Shown piece after piece: positions 1-8,401 of a stretch of 28,072 nucleotides of DNA. This DNA is from a virus, in the IMG/VR virus record IMGVR_UViG_3300012006_000022, positions 760 through 28,831 of that record; one strand, 5' to 3'. Positions within the stretch are counted from its first letter, which is position 1. Each line of letters begins with the position of its first letter. The notes under the pieces were generated by a model. That model saw nothing but the letters and a program-made list of their open reading frames with translations, ran no database searches and was not told where the DNA came from. The position numbers and the translations under genes are program-made.

Positions 1-869
1 TCAATCGGTTCATCCTTATTTTCAAAATAAGCATTAGGCATATAAACTTTGATTTGTGGAGGAGGTAATACCTGACCGCTAAATGAAAATGTTAATGAAG
101 CTGGTATATAACCTAATTCAATGAATGCAGTCTGATTTGATGAAAGCGAACTTTTTTCAAAATCAAGAACTATACTTGATGAAAAGTCATCGGTAGTAGT
201 ATATGTTGCGTTTCCACCAAAACCTTCATACCATAAAGGGCCAAATTTAGATACAAAAGTAATAACTGCTGTTGGTTTTTGGTATACAGTACCATCACTA
301 TAATCCATAAAATAAAACGCTATTTGTGCGTATAAATCAAAAGTAACACCACCAGAAGTATACTGGCCAATCAAAAAAAAATTTGTGTTTAAAGCTCCAT
401 TATAATTTATAGCAGTAAACATTTTAAGTGTTCTAGTCTCACCCATATAACTAACAGTTGCTAGATTAGGAAAATTTGTATCAACCTCTGGCACTGGTGG
501 ACAGCAAACCACATTTTCTAATTCTGCTGCGCCTGGATGCCAGCAAGTGAGTGCCGGATAAGTGTAAACAGGAAAGTAAACATAGAACAAAGTGCCACTG
601 GCAGTGGTTGCAAAATCCACTGGGCTTGTCTGCGCCTCTGCATCTGCTAGGGTTGTATAAATTTTGATTACTGAACTTGATATCCTGAGATAATAAATCG
701 TCTGCACTTCCACTTCAACAGGTAGATCCAAAACATACTTGGTAAAAAACACCTGATAAATAGTGCCTGCTGTAATAGTTACCCCAGATATGGTCAGGGC
801 ATTGGTGCTGGCATTAATAGCGGTGCATGATGCGACTGGGATTCCTGCGTGACCAGTTGAGAATTGCAT
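1..869 (-). CDS. tail fibre or tail-tip protein, partial (runs off the left edge)
   Basis: An open frame runs without a stop from ATG at 869-867 to the window edge, about 289 codons. The start overlaps the stop of the preceding gene as TAATG, so it is the next gene of the tail operon. The product starts MQFSTGHAGIPVASC and is rich in Thr, Ser, Tyr and aromatic residues without Lys-rich or enzymatic motifs, as is usual for beta-structured virion proteins. It holds a CC pair (VVCCPPVP) near residue 125. The part encoded by about 1-480 is clearly more AT-rich than the part nearer the start, which suggests a mosaic gene whose distal domain was exchanged. A receptor-binding or fibre role is inferred from position after the tail genes; no family is recognised. 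Confidence 0.75.
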   Translation of the reverse strand, partial: MQFSTGHAGIPVASCTAINASTNALTISGVTITAGTIYQVFFTKYVLDLPVEVEVQTIYYLRISSSVIKIYTTLADAEAQTSPVDFATTASGTLFYVYFPVYTYPALTCWHPGAAELENVVCCPPVPEVDTNFPNLATVSYMGETRTLKMFTAINYNGALNTNFFLIGQYTSGGVTFDLYAQIAFYFMDYSDGTVYQKPTAVITFVSKFGPLWYEGFGGNATYTTTDDFSSSIVLDFEKSSLSSNQTAFIELGYIPASLTFSFSGQVLPPPQIKVYMPNAYFENKDEPI

Positions 870-1972
870 TATGCACCTTCCAGTGCCACTACTCTAGCTG
901 TTAGGGCTGTGATGCTGTCTAACATGGCTTGAATGTCTACTGCTGTATATGTCAAACCAGTTCCACCACTGTTCACCTTTACAAATTTTCCACCATGACC
1001 TGTGGTTGAAGGGAAATCTGTAAGGGCTGTTAGCTGTAAAGTTCTGTAACCCTTGACCCCTGCTGATGTGGTTCCATACACCCGATTATTCCCTGGGCTT
1101 GTTTCATCATTTAGTAAACTTAGTGCAACATAGGCAGGGTCGTTTGGATTACCACCGCCTGACAAGCTTTTTGTTGTGGTGATGTTGTTTGCTGAGAAGG
1201 TAACGGATGCGCTACCAGATCCTACAGTTAGAACCTTGTAGGCATTGCTGCCGTAAACTGATGGGGTATCAGATAGAGCAATAAAGGTGGTATATTCAGC
1301 ATCGACTATAGGGCCAAATTCCAGCCCAGTTGCTGCATCATTAACCTTTACCACTCTGCCCTGATTAGCGGTGTAGGATTTTGCCGTGACATCACTGAGC
1401 GCAAGAAAATTTCTTATTACTGCGTTATCGTAATCAGCACCTGAAAAAGTAACTGTGCTTAGGGTTAAACCTTCTGGACCACATTGCACATCAGTTACCA
1501 CATCGATCACTGCAGAACCACCACCAGAACTTGCACTGCTAACAGGTGGCAGACCTATCAGCACCCTTGGCTGTTCAGATCCGTTGTAGTCAAAAATGGT
1601 GCCTAGATAGAATCCTTTGCCTATGCTGGGTGCTGCCTGATCAGATGCAAGCTTTGGTGTGAAAGTCGTGCAGGTAATCCCACCTGTCACGATCCCATCA
1701 CTATTATTTTTGCCCCATTGCATTAGTCCATTTGCATCCACACCTGAGTTGATCGGATAACAGGTTACAGCACCACCAATGATCCAAGCTTTGACTGTGG
1801 CATCATAGGTGCAAGTTACTGTGGCTGGAACATAAGCCCAAATAAATGCAGGTGCATGATCTAAGGGGATGGAATCATCAATTTCTGAATTGAAGGTGCC
1901 ATCCTTGGACTTTTTCAAAAGTCTTAATAATGACTTAGCTGTTTCAAATTCAAAAGCTACTGGATCTGGCAT
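869..1972 (-). CDS. tail fibre/tail-tip protein with repeated beta units
   Basis: A 367-aa virion protein, probably part of the tail tip or a side fibre. The C-terminal half shows at least three related units with the pattern xALSDxxxxxxxxxxxxxVxxV: FLALSDVTAKSYTANQGRVV, then FIALSDTPSVYGSNAYKVL, then LTALTDFPSTTGHGGKFVKV. Units of this kind are common in phage fibres, where they give short beta repeats. The last 20 residues (SITALTARVVALEGA) look like a short trimeric coiled coil. A Ser/Gly linker (SSASSGGGS) near residue 150 separates the N-terminal half, which may attach it to the tail. The gene starts by TAATG overlap with the upstream gene and ends by the same overlap with the next, so all three are probably translationally coupled. 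Confidence 0.7.
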   Translation of the reverse strand: MPDPVAFEFETAKSLLRLLKKSKDGTFNSEIDDSIPLDHAPAFIWAYVPATVTCTYDATVKAWIIGGAVTCYPINSGVDANGLMQWGKNNSDGIVTGGITCTTFTPKLASDQAAPSIGKGFYLGTIFDYNGSEQPRVLIGLPPVSSASSGGGSAVIDVVTDVQCGPEGLTLSTVTFSGADYDNAVIRNFLALSDVTAKSYTANQGRVVKVNDAATGLEFGPIVDAEYTTFIALSDTPSVYGSNAYKVLTVGSGSASVTFSANNITTTKSLSGGGNPNDPAYVALSLLNDETSPGNNRVYGTTSAGVKGYRTLQLTALTDFPSTTGHGGKFVKVNSGGTGLTYTAVDIQAMLDSITALTARVVALEGA

Positions 1973-2943
1973 TAGAAAAATCCTAGTCCTGGTAAAGCTG
2001 CAAAGTTAAGGGTGCCGTAAACATCGGAACTAGAAAAAACTATATAGCTATTAGCTGCATTCGCTGCAGCTTTTTTCCCTGCTCCATTAAGTCGAACTGG
2101 CTGAGTTATTTTAACCCCACCCTCAAAAATAGGTGCGCGCTCGTTATCATCCTTCTTGATCCGATATCCCATATCTAAAAGATACATATCCCACCCAATA
2201 ACCGTGGTGTTATCAATCGGGCTAACACTGGTGTTAATCTCGATTTCATAAGTTAAGCGCCAGTATTGAAAGCTGCCCTCTAACAATAGTTCCGTGTTGA
2301 TGTTCTTAATCTTTCCAGTCTTAGCTGGGATCGATAACACACAACCAGTGCCTGTGGTAAAAGTCACACTACTGCTGTTTACCTTGCCAATGTAGACTGC
2401 TAAATCATAGGAATTAATCGAGCTTACATTGCACCCAATGCTAAACACTGGCCTGAATCGTTCCACTGTAATAGGTGGCACAAAGGGATCGCCTGCACTG
2501 TTGTTAATTTCTGGGACTATGTAAGGAAAACTAACAAAGTTTACTTTAAAATCGGGTGGTCTTAAGGTGGGTTCTGCTTCACGATCTGCAGGTTTTTGCC
2601 CTGCCTGTTGTGTTTCTACTGCGGGTGGTGGGGTGCTTCCACTGGGTGATGATGAAGCTGCATCTGGGTTGCTGCTGTACTCTATGGTGACTTTCCAAGT
2701 CTGTGGATCATCCTGTTCGGGTGAGATGTTTACAGACTGGGCATAGCTGTCATCATCCCCAGGGAAAAGATCCCCAATCTGAGGGCAACTACCATGGGCA
2801 TAAATTGCATCATAGATACTAATATCAGTCTGTTCTAGGGTGTCGGTGTGAACAATAAAGGATCGCGAAAAAGTATTCTGGTAGCTCTTATCCAGAGTTC
2901 CTTTTCTCTCCTGCCATAGCTCCTCAAAGATATCAATTGCCAT
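1972..2943 (-). CDS. tail protein downstream of the tape measure, unknown family
   Basis: A 323-aa protein encoded 10 bases after the tape measure gene, where siphoviruses usually place distal tail or baseplate proteins. The ATG at 2943 has an AAGGA Shine-Dalgarno sequence seven bases upstream. The N-terminal 90 residues are acidic and soluble; residues about 98-135 form a Pro/Ser/Gln/Glu-rich linker (SSSPSGSTPPPAVETQQ); the C-terminal part is beta-rich with a hydrophobic Gly/Phe end (LPGLGFF). No catalytic motif is visible. The position supports a structural tail role, but I do not recognise the family. It could be a planctomycete-phage-type baseplate protein or an adaptor for the fibres encoded next. 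Confidence 0.65.
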   Translation of the reverse strand: MAIDIFEELWQERKGTLDKSYQNTFSRSFIVHTDTLEQTDISIYDAIYAHGSCPQIGDLFPGDDDSYAQSVNISPEQDDPQTWKVTIEYSSNPDAASSSPSGSTPPPAVETQQAGQKPADREAEPTLRPPDFKVNFVSFPYIVPEINNSAGDPFVPPITVERFRPVFSIGCNVSSINSYDLAVYIGKVNSSSVTFTTGTGCVLSIPAKTGKIKNINTELLLEGSFQYWRLTYEIEINTSVSPIDNTTVIGWDMYLLDMGYRIKKDDNERAPIFEGGVKITQPVRLNGAGKKAAANAANSYIVFSSSDVYGTLNFAALPGLGFF

Positions 2944-2953
2944 GGTTATTTCC

Positions 2954-5900
2954 TTATGGGTTCACTGCAACAGCAATGGCTTGGGGTCTTGGCATTAGTC
3001 CTGGTAAATTTTGGATAGCTGTGGCAATTTCTTGCGCTGCAATAAGTTGCTGTTGCTCGATCTCAGCAGCAGCTTCCATCAGTTGTCTGATTTCTTCTTG
3101 GACATTCTTGGCTTTGCCCATCTCATCCACACGGACTTGGAATTCTGCAGCCGATCCAGCCTGCACTGCGGATGCAAACTGCTGAGGACCGCCTAGGCCA
3201 GTGGCATCTTTTAGCTTCTTAATAGCATTGGCAGAACCAAGCGCAAAAGCCATGGCACCTTCTCTGGTTCCATCTAACATGCCCCTAAGTTTTGCTAGTT
3301 CATCTTCATACTGTTGCAGGGGTGTAATGTTGTCGGCAAAAAATTTCTTCCACCCTGGTTCTTCTATGCGTAATGGCTTTTTAACTTCATCAGCTAATTG
3401 TTGCCACTGCTTATCAAAGTCTGCAAGTTCCATTGCAGCTAATTGGGCTTCCTCTTCAATTGCACTTAGCCAAGTTCCACCCCCACCAGATGCAGGTTGT
3501 AACATATCATTCATGTTTGCCCCTGCTCCAAAATCTCCACCAATTCCACTGCTAGTTGTATCAACTAAATTTTGGGCATTCTGCGCTGCAAGATCAAAAG
3601 CCCCTGCAAGGTTATTTGCAGCATCGGTTGCTGCCAATGTATTATTTCCGATTGTGGTTACACCATTAGCTGCATCTGTTAAACCTAATCCCCAATTTAC
3701 AGTTGCTGCCCCTGCATCAGATATTGGATTAAGTATGTTGTCCTGAATAGCCTGTGCCCAGGTGTTGCCCTTCTTTAAAACAGTTCCACCAACCTTTATG
3801 AAATCCACTGTGAATCCAATGATCGTTGAAAGCGCATCAATCATCGGCTTAAGATCTTCTAGCATTTGTGATGCTGCGTTTTTAACTGACTGCAACATTT
3901 CATCAATCGTCATTTTTTCAGTGAATATTACCCACTCATCAATAACACCAGCTAAATTATCCATCACCATCCCAGTGGTGGTGGAAACAAATGCGCCTAT
4001 CTTTTGTAATAGTGGTTCTAGATCATCAGCCTTTTTGAAGACTGAATCAAAGAAGTTTGTAACGGAATCACCAAGGTTGACTAATCCAAAACCCTCTAGA
4101 AGACTGGTGCCAAGCTTTTGCATCAGGACTTCAATATTATTGGTAACCCTGCTCCAGACTCCTGAAAAACTATTGGCAGATTCCTGTGCTGCTGCTGCCA
4201 TGTTTGGCATTGCTGCTGCATCTTGTAAACCCACCGCTGCATCCGTGACAGATATCAGCCCTGCAGCTACTCTGCGTTTTAATTCATCAACACTGATTCC
4301 CATCCTGCTTGCCATGGCTTCAAAGATCGGGATACCCTCTTCTGCCAACTTGCCCAGGGCAGACATAGTTGCCACACCCTCACTAGCCATATCAGCAAGT
4401 TTGTCTGTGATCAGGGCTACAATCTTTTCGGGATTTCCTAGGGCTACACCCAGTCGGTTAAAGTCCTTGATTAATCCAGTAACTACATCGGGTCGGAATT
4501 TCATTTGGCTTAATCGGGTAGCAGCTTCACCCAGTGCATTAAAGCTGGCACTTGGGCCAGTGGTCATAATTTGCTGAAGTCCTTTGGCTATCCCTTTAAA
4601 TCCGGTGAGTGCTTTAAGTCGGTTATCTAATTCTTGGAACTTACTTCCAGAATCAATAACCTTGGCCCCTAGATCAATCACAGAGGATGTGATTTTAGTT
4701 ACCAGATTCAAAGCACCATCAAAGATCTTGCTGAATGCGGATGTGAAGAATCCTATCCCTAGCATGTCGGTGATTTTCATACCACCTTTAGCTTTTTTCT
4801 CTTCTGGTGGTTTTCTAATTCCTAATTTTATTTCAGTGTCATGCAGTTTCTTTTCAGCCTTTTCCAATGCCGATAATTCCCTGGCTAACTTAGCAGCACT
4901 ACCATCAGCAATCATCATCTGCCGAGATTGCATATCCAGTTTCTTATTAAGTATGTCTGTTTCTGCAGACATCTTCTTTGCATTGGTGACATAGGCAGCC
5001 GTGTTTTTATTCTCTGGAATCGGTGGTGGCTTGATCGGTAGTGGTGGGGGAATTCCCCTGGCCTTATTCTCTGCAGCAATTAACTTCTGTTCGATCTGCT
5101 CCAACCTGACCATTTCATCATGAAGCTTTTTAGTAGCCCCTGAATCAATGTTCATTTGTCGTGCTTGCAGTTCCAAAGCCTTGGTTGCTAGATCTGTTTT
5201 AGACTTTAGGTTGATTTGTTCCTGGACAAACTCAGGTGTGTTGGTATCCACCTTGGGTGGTTCTACCACTGCGGGTGGTTCGATAATTGGAACTGGCTGA
5301 TTTATACCCTTTACTTTATCTTCAGCTAATGCCAGGGCTTTTTCCTGTTCCTCTAATTTCACTAACTCATTATGAAGGGCTTTGGTTGCCCCAGTATCCA
5401 ACATCATCTGTCGTGCTTGAATCTCAAGCTTTCTAGCATTGATGTCTAATTCTGCATTCAATGTTTTGGTGCTAGCTGCATAGCCTATAGCCTGATCATC
5501 CACAGCCATCATGGATGCAACCACATTCTTATTTTCTAATGCTAATAGCTTTTGCTTCTGGGTGTTCAACTCGATCAACAGCGTATTATTCTTGAATGCT
5601 GCATCAGTCTTCATCAGATTGTTTTCAAGCTCTTTATAGCCTGTCTGAAGTTTAGCAGTCTGGAATTGAAGTTCGTTTTCATCCTTCATCAACAACAGGG
5701 TTGCGCCATCTAATAGCACCATCTGATCCACTGCCAGCTTAGCTGCTGCAGAGGTCTGTTTAAACATGGTCGCATTGATGGAACCTGATGCTGCTGCCTG
5801 TTGGAGCTGCTCGAGCGATAGCGTTACCTTTTCCGTTGCGGTGGTAACCTTATTGGCATCCATAGCTGCAGCTACACTGCTACTACCAAAGGCTTGAACT

Positions 5901-5989
5901 TTTGTGGATGCTGTGTCTAGGGAAGATGTGAAGCCTGAAAGATCTGCTGTAACACTTAGACTGGCTCTTCCTAGAGATGTATCTGCCAT
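2954..5989 (-). CDS. tape measure protein
   Basis: A 1011-aa protein, the longest in the window. It sets tail length and is held inside the tail tube. The first ~400 residues are mostly helical; they contain three related coiled-coil units joined by Pro-rich linkers (see the repeat entry). Residues about 440-600 resemble the tape measure N-terminal domain (TIGR02675 type), with FQELDNRLKALTG, a segment on MTTGPSASFNALGEAATRLS and EEGIPIFEAMASRMGIS. Short hydrophobic stretches follow (about 660-760), then a further helical part with Ala-rich segments. The start has AAAGGA upstream, overlapping the end of the tail chaperone T frame, and the gene is directly after the G/GT pair, the classical order. 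Confidence 0.92.
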   Translation of the reverse strand: MADTSLGRASLSVTADLSGFTSSLDTASTKVQAFGSSSVAAAMDANKVTTATEKVTLSLEQLQQAAASGSINATMFKQTSAAAKLAVDQMVLLDGATLLLMKDENELQFQTAKLQTGYKELENNLMKTDAAFKNNTLLIELNTQKQKLLALENKNVVASMMAVDDQAIGYAASTKTLNAELDINARKLEIQARQMMLDTGATKALHNELVKLEEQEKALALAEDKVKGINQPVPIIEPPAVVEPPKVDTNTPEFVQEQINLKSKTDLATKALELQARQMNIDSGATKKLHDEMVRLEQIEQKLIAAENKARGIPPPLPIKPPPIPENKNTAAYVTNAKKMSAETDILNKKLDMQSRQMMIADGSAAKLARELSALEKAEKKLHDTEIKLGIRKPPEEKKAKGGMKITDMLGIGFFTSAFSKIFDGALNLVTKITSSVIDLGAKVIDSGSKFQELDNRLKALTGFKGIAKGLQQIMTTGPSASFNALGEAATRLSQMKFRPDVVTGLIKDFNRLGVALGNPEKIVALITDKLADMASEGVATMSALGKLAEEGIPIFEAMASRMGISVDELKRRVAAGLISVTDAAVGLQDAAAMPNMAAAAQESANSFSGVWSRVTNNIEVLMQKLGTSLLEGFGLVNLGDSVTNFFDSVFKKADDLEPLLQKIGAFVSTTTGMVMDNLAGVIDEWVIFTEKMTIDEMLQSVKNAASQMLEDLKPMIDALSTIIGFTVDFIKVGGTVLKKGNTWAQAIQDNILNPISDAGAATVNWGLGLTDAANGVTTIGNNTLAATDAANNLAGAFDLAAQNAQNLVDTTSSGIGGDFGAGANMNDMLQPASGGGGTWLSAIEEEAQLAAMELADFDKQWQQLADEVKKPLRIEEPGWKKFFADNITPLQQYEDELAKLRGMLDGTREGAMAFALGSANAIKKLKDATGLGGPQQFASAVQAGSAAEFQVRVDEMGKAKNVQEEIRQLMEAAAEIEQQQLIAAQEIATAIQNLPGLMPRPQAIAVAVNP
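4817..5419 (-). repeat. three diverged ~80-codon repeats inside the tape measure gene
   Basis: Residues 191-229, 275-313 and 354-391 of the tape measure protein align as one unit with the pattern QxRQMxxxxGxxxxLxxExxxLExxEkxLxxxExKxxGI. Repeat starts are 84 and 79 residues apart. Each core is followed by a Pro-rich linker (for example PVPIIEPPAVVEPP and PPPLPIKPPPIP). The copies are diverged at DNA level, so this is an old internal triplication rather than a recent one. Confidence 0.8.
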
Positions 5990-5991
5990 GT

Positions 5992-6312
5992 CTATTTCCT
6001 TTTCTTAGTAACTAACCCACCTAACATTGCTGCTAACTGTGCTGGGGTTTGTTTTTGCTCTGCTCTCTCACCTAACCAATCAGGGATAAAATCAGATAGC
6101 TTGTGTTTGCTGGTTGATGTGCATGCCACTTGGGTATGCTGAACACTCCCAGCTAAGAAATCTAATCGGGCATCCCCTATGGGTTCGATCTTGGCAAATG
6201 CGACCCACTCCATGAATTCAGAGTGGCTCATATCCTGCTCGATCTCGGACACCATCTTTTTTAAATGACCAGCCAATCTAAATAAAAATAATCTAGATGG
6301 GCTTTCCCTTAG
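5992..6312 (-). CDS. tail assembly chaperone T frame (made as GT by -1 frameshift)
   Basis: This frame encodes the T part of the tail assembly chaperone. It has no good start of its own: the first candidate is a TTG at 6276 without a clear ribosome site. Entered from the upstream gene by a -1 shift after the AAC codon at 6314-6312, it is open from CTA at 6312 to the stop at 5992 and adds 106 residues (total 223). It contains MSHSEFMEWVAFAKIEPIG and DFIPDWLG, a pattern typical of T-like chaperone domains (xxEFxEWxxxxxIEPxG). In lambda-like phages G and GT bind the tape measure and recruit tail tube subunits. The tape measure gene follows two bases later, as expected. Confidence 0.85.
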   Translation of the reverse strand, partial: LRESPSRLFLFRLAGHLKKMVSEIEQDMSHSEFMEWVAFAKIEPIGDARLDFLAGSVQHTQVACTSTSKHKLSDFIPDWLGERAEQKQTPAQLAAMLGGLVTKKRK

Positions 6313-6318
6313 TTTTTT
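6271..6318 (-). promoter_or_regulatory. -1 frameshift signal of the tail chaperone genes
   Basis: On the minus strand the G frame ends GAA AAA AAC TAA. The heptamer A AAA AAC (6318-6312) is in the X XXY YYZ phase for a -1 slip. Eight bases later a stem-loop follows (6303-6271): AGCC and ATCTA pair with TAGAT and GGCT around one mismatch, with a 13-base AT-rich loop. The -1 frame is open straight into the T frame. Slippery heptamer, spacer and stem-loop together match a programmed frameshift site of the G/GT kind. Confidence 0.88.
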
Positions 6319-6662
6319 TCCGCATCCTCTACTGCACCTGCTCCAATGCGATTGATTTTCAAGATCGCATCAAAGATCTTCTCTAAGATCGTTGCAGGTA
6401 ACACATTTACTTCTGCTATATCGGCTTCTGTGAATAGCGGTTTTCCTAATTCATCGCAGCACCCCTTGATTAACATCCTTGCTCTAAGGTTGTCAGGGGT
6501 TTTACCCTTAGTTCGTGCTGAATTGAATTCGTTATCTATGCTGTCTCGTTCACCAACTGTCAGACTTCTGACCCAAACAGATCCTTCCCACTCGGGCACC
6601 AAAACTTCCTGCCTAGGCAGATTGTCTTTTTTTGCAAGGATCTGTGATCTTGATAAAGCCAT
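6309..6662 (-). CDS. tail assembly chaperone G
   Basis: A 117-aa protein directly after the tail tube gene and before T and the tape measure, the usual place of the gpG-like chaperone. It starts at ATG with GGGAG eight bases upstream. The sequence has a basic N-terminus, VWVRSLTVGERDSID and RARMLIKGCCDELGKPLF, with an acidic C-terminal end (AVEDAEKN). The pattern of an N-terminal strand (exWxGsVwVRsLtvgE) followed by helices is common in tail chaperones. The last codons carry the slippery site from which the longer GT form is made. Confidence 0.85.
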   Translation of the reverse strand: MALSRSQILAKKDNLPRQEVLVPEWEGSVWVRSLTVGERDSIDNEFNSARTKGKTPDNLRARMLIKGCCDELGKPLFTEADIAEVNVLPATILEKIFDAILKINRIGAGAVEDAEKN

Positions 6663-6674
6663 GAATAAACTCCC

Positions 6675-7070
6675 TTAGTCTGGGTAGCAAATACCCGAGA
6701 CTTTAACAGTGAAAGTACACTTGATAAGTTCATCACCAACAGCAATGGAACTAATACCCCTGCTGGTAATAAATCCATTAACAGTAACTGAAAAAGATAT
6801 GGGTGCAGGAATTGCAATTACAAAAGCTGATTCCGTTCTGGCTACTGCGATTGCATTTAATGCTGCAAAATTCGCAGAGGTCAGATTGCATTCAAAGCTC
6901 ATTTCACCTGCATCCTCTAATCCAGCTATGAATTCATGAGCTTGATTAGATGTGCTTAAGTTAGTCACCTGAATCGAACCAATTTTGCTAACTGGTGGAG
7001 TGATCGAAATCACTTCAGCAACAGCAGAACCAGCAGTAAGGGTAACACCATAAGTAGATTGAACAGCCAT
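6675..7070 (-). CDS. major tail tube protein
   Basis: A 131-aa protein starting MAVQSTYGVTLTAGSAVAEV. The ATG at 7070 is preferred over a TTG 15 bases upstream because GGAGG lies eight bases before it. The protein is almost all beta with Ser/Thr/Val, contains FECNLTSANFAALNAIA and ends in KCTFTVKVSGICYP. Small size, composition and position between the tail terminator (DUF3168) and the G/GT chaperones identify it as the tube subunit, which forms hexameric rings around the tape measure. No C-terminal Ig-like domain is present. Confidence 0.85.
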   Translation of the reverse strand: MAVQSTYGVTLTAGSAVAEVISITPPVSKIGSIQVTNLSTSNQAHEFIAGLEDAGEMSFECNLTSANFAALNAIAVARTESAFVIAIPAPISFSVTVNGFITSRGISSIAVGDELIKCTFTVKVSGICYPD

Positions 7071-7074
7071 AGTT

Positions 7075-7497
7075 TTAGCCTCCAAAAAAGTCGGTTACAG
7101 TTTCAGTAAATAAGACCACCACATCAATCGTTGCTCGGTGGATCCCAGTATCCTTTGCAGATTCCAGATCCCACCCCACATCCTCAGAATCTAATCTGGA
7201 CTGATGGATGTAAGTGGTGTTCCAGTTCCCCTGAAACCCATCTACCCTTAGTCTAATTGATTCCACTATCGATTCGCAAACTGTACGGCTTGCAGCGAAA
7301 ATGTCACAGGTGATCCTTGCAGTGCATACCCCTGTTGCCCCACGCAAAGTCAATTGCCGATCTACAGAAGTTTTTTCATACACCAAAAGTGGGAGTATTG
7401 CATTTTGAGGGCTGGCATCTGGATAGATCCTAGTTCCTAGCAGTGCTGTGATGGATCCTTCACCTGTCAGGTATGAATAGAAATCGGATTCAATCAT
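7075..7497 (-). CDS. tail terminator / tail completion protein (DUF3168 family)
   Basis: A 140-aa protein matching the DUF3168 pattern: MIESDFYSYLTGEGSITALLG at the start (family: short helix then LvG.RiYP), RIYPDASPQNAILPLLVY, and a late IHRATIDVVVLFTE strand. These proteins cap the tail tube at the end that joins the head. It overlaps the preceding gp10-like gene as ATGA and precedes the tube gene, as in HK97-like phages. Confidence 0.85.
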   Translation of the reverse strand: MIESDFYSYLTGEGSITALLGTRIYPDASPQNAILPLLVYEKTSVDRQLTLRGATGVCTARITCDIFAASRTVCESIVESIRLRVDGFQGNWNTTYIHQSRLDSEDVGWDLESAKDTGIHRATIDVVVLFTETVTDFFGG

Positions 7498-8081
7498 TTC
7501 TTTACCCCTATTTTAGAGATAATTTCAGCCATCTTTTCTGAGAATCTGTTGAATATCTGTGACCCAGCAGCAGCAAGTGCAGTCTTCATGAATGGTTTTG
7601 CCGTTGCTCCAGGATGCTGCCAGCTTTTAAATCTCCCAGGCATAACTGGACCCACAAAGCTTTTCTGTTTTTCTTTGCGCCTTGGTGAAATTGTGTGGGG
7701 TGCTGCCCCTCTTTCTACTAAGTGAGCATATCTGAATGGCTCAATTTTAAGACCGTTTTTTAATGTGATCGATGTACTAAACTTTGGTCCTACCAGTCCT
7801 AATATTTTCTTTTTACTTCCCCTGCCAAACTTTTTAGCCTTAACTGCAATTGATTTTCTTAGTAGTCCAGTTCTACCAGACTTGTTTTTGTTGCTTCTTT
7901 GTTTGGGTGCATTTGCCCTGACTTGCTTTTGCAAGGGCTGCAAGGCATAGCGCATGGCTGACACCAGCTTGCCATCACTCTTCCCACCCGTTAAATCTTT
8001 AAAGGTTTGCAATAGGGCATCTAGACCCTCTATTGAAACCTTGCCTTTCTTAATCAAAAGTGATTTATCTAGTTTGCTCAT
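7494..8081 (-). CDS. HK97 gp10-like head-tail joining protein
   Basis: A 195-aa, strongly basic protein. It starts with a Lys-rich segment, then VSIEGLDALLQTFKDL (the usual gp10-family opening, in which a Leu-rich helix follows vkGldeL), ALQPLQKQVRANAPK, GLLRKSIAVKAKK and, near the end, HPGATAKPFMKTAL, matching the family pattern (hPG..a.PFl..A). It is longer than usual gp10 proteins by a basic internal segment. The gene overlaps both neighbours (TAATG upstream, ATGA downstream). The role in the neck is inferred from family and order. Confidence 0.87.
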   Translation of the reverse strand: MSKLDKSLLIKKGKVSIEGLDALLQTFKDLTGGKSDGKLVSAMRYALQPLQKQVRANAPKQRSNKNKSGRTGLLRKSIAVKAKKFGRGSKKKILGLVGPKFSTSITLKNGLKIEPFRYAHLVERGAAPHTISPRRKEKQKSFVGPVMPGRFKSWQHPGATAKPFMKTALAAAGSQIFNRFSEKMAEIISKIGVKK

Positions 8082-8401
8082 TAGCTCACCACCTCAACAC
8101 AGTCCACCTGCAAAGTATGGTTGCCCTCATCCACATTAATGATGGATGCAATATCAAAGATTCGCGCATCCATTTTAATCCGGTGCCCATGCTCCAAACC
8201 ATCAAACCATCTCAGGGTAATTCGGTGGGATAGTTCTGGCCGTACTGATTTTGCAAAGAATCCTTCTCTTGAAGTTAGTGGCATTACACCTGCCCAGCGT
8301 GTTTGAGTGGTTTTCCAAGTGTTCACAGGCTGACCCATGGCATCACTTGTAGATGTTGATTGCTGAATCTCCACCCTATACTGCAATAGTCCTGGGCGCA
8401 T
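8081..8401 (-). CDS. head-tail adaptor / head closure protein (SPP1 gp16-like)
   Basis: A 106-aa beta protein with the head closure pattern: MRPGLLQYRVEIQQ at the N-terminus, WAGVMPLTSREGF (family: vWA.v.p..g.E), SHRITLRWF and DARIFDIASIINVDE (family: G.ryeI.si.n). These proteins close the connector after packaging and bridge to the tail. It is coupled by TAATG overlaps to the connector gene before it and the gp10-like gene after it. Confidence 0.9.
   Translation of the reverse strand: MRPGLLQYRVEIQQSTSTSDAMGQPVNTWKTTQTRWAGVMPLTSREGFFAKSVRPELSHRITLRWFDGLEHGHRIKMDARIFDIASIINVDEGNHTLQVDCVEVVS

Noticed and set aside
3201-4994. Several long plus-strand frames opposite the tape measure gene
   Set aside because: They are shadows of a helical, Ala/Leu/Lys-rich gene; they lack ribosome sites and recognisable domains.
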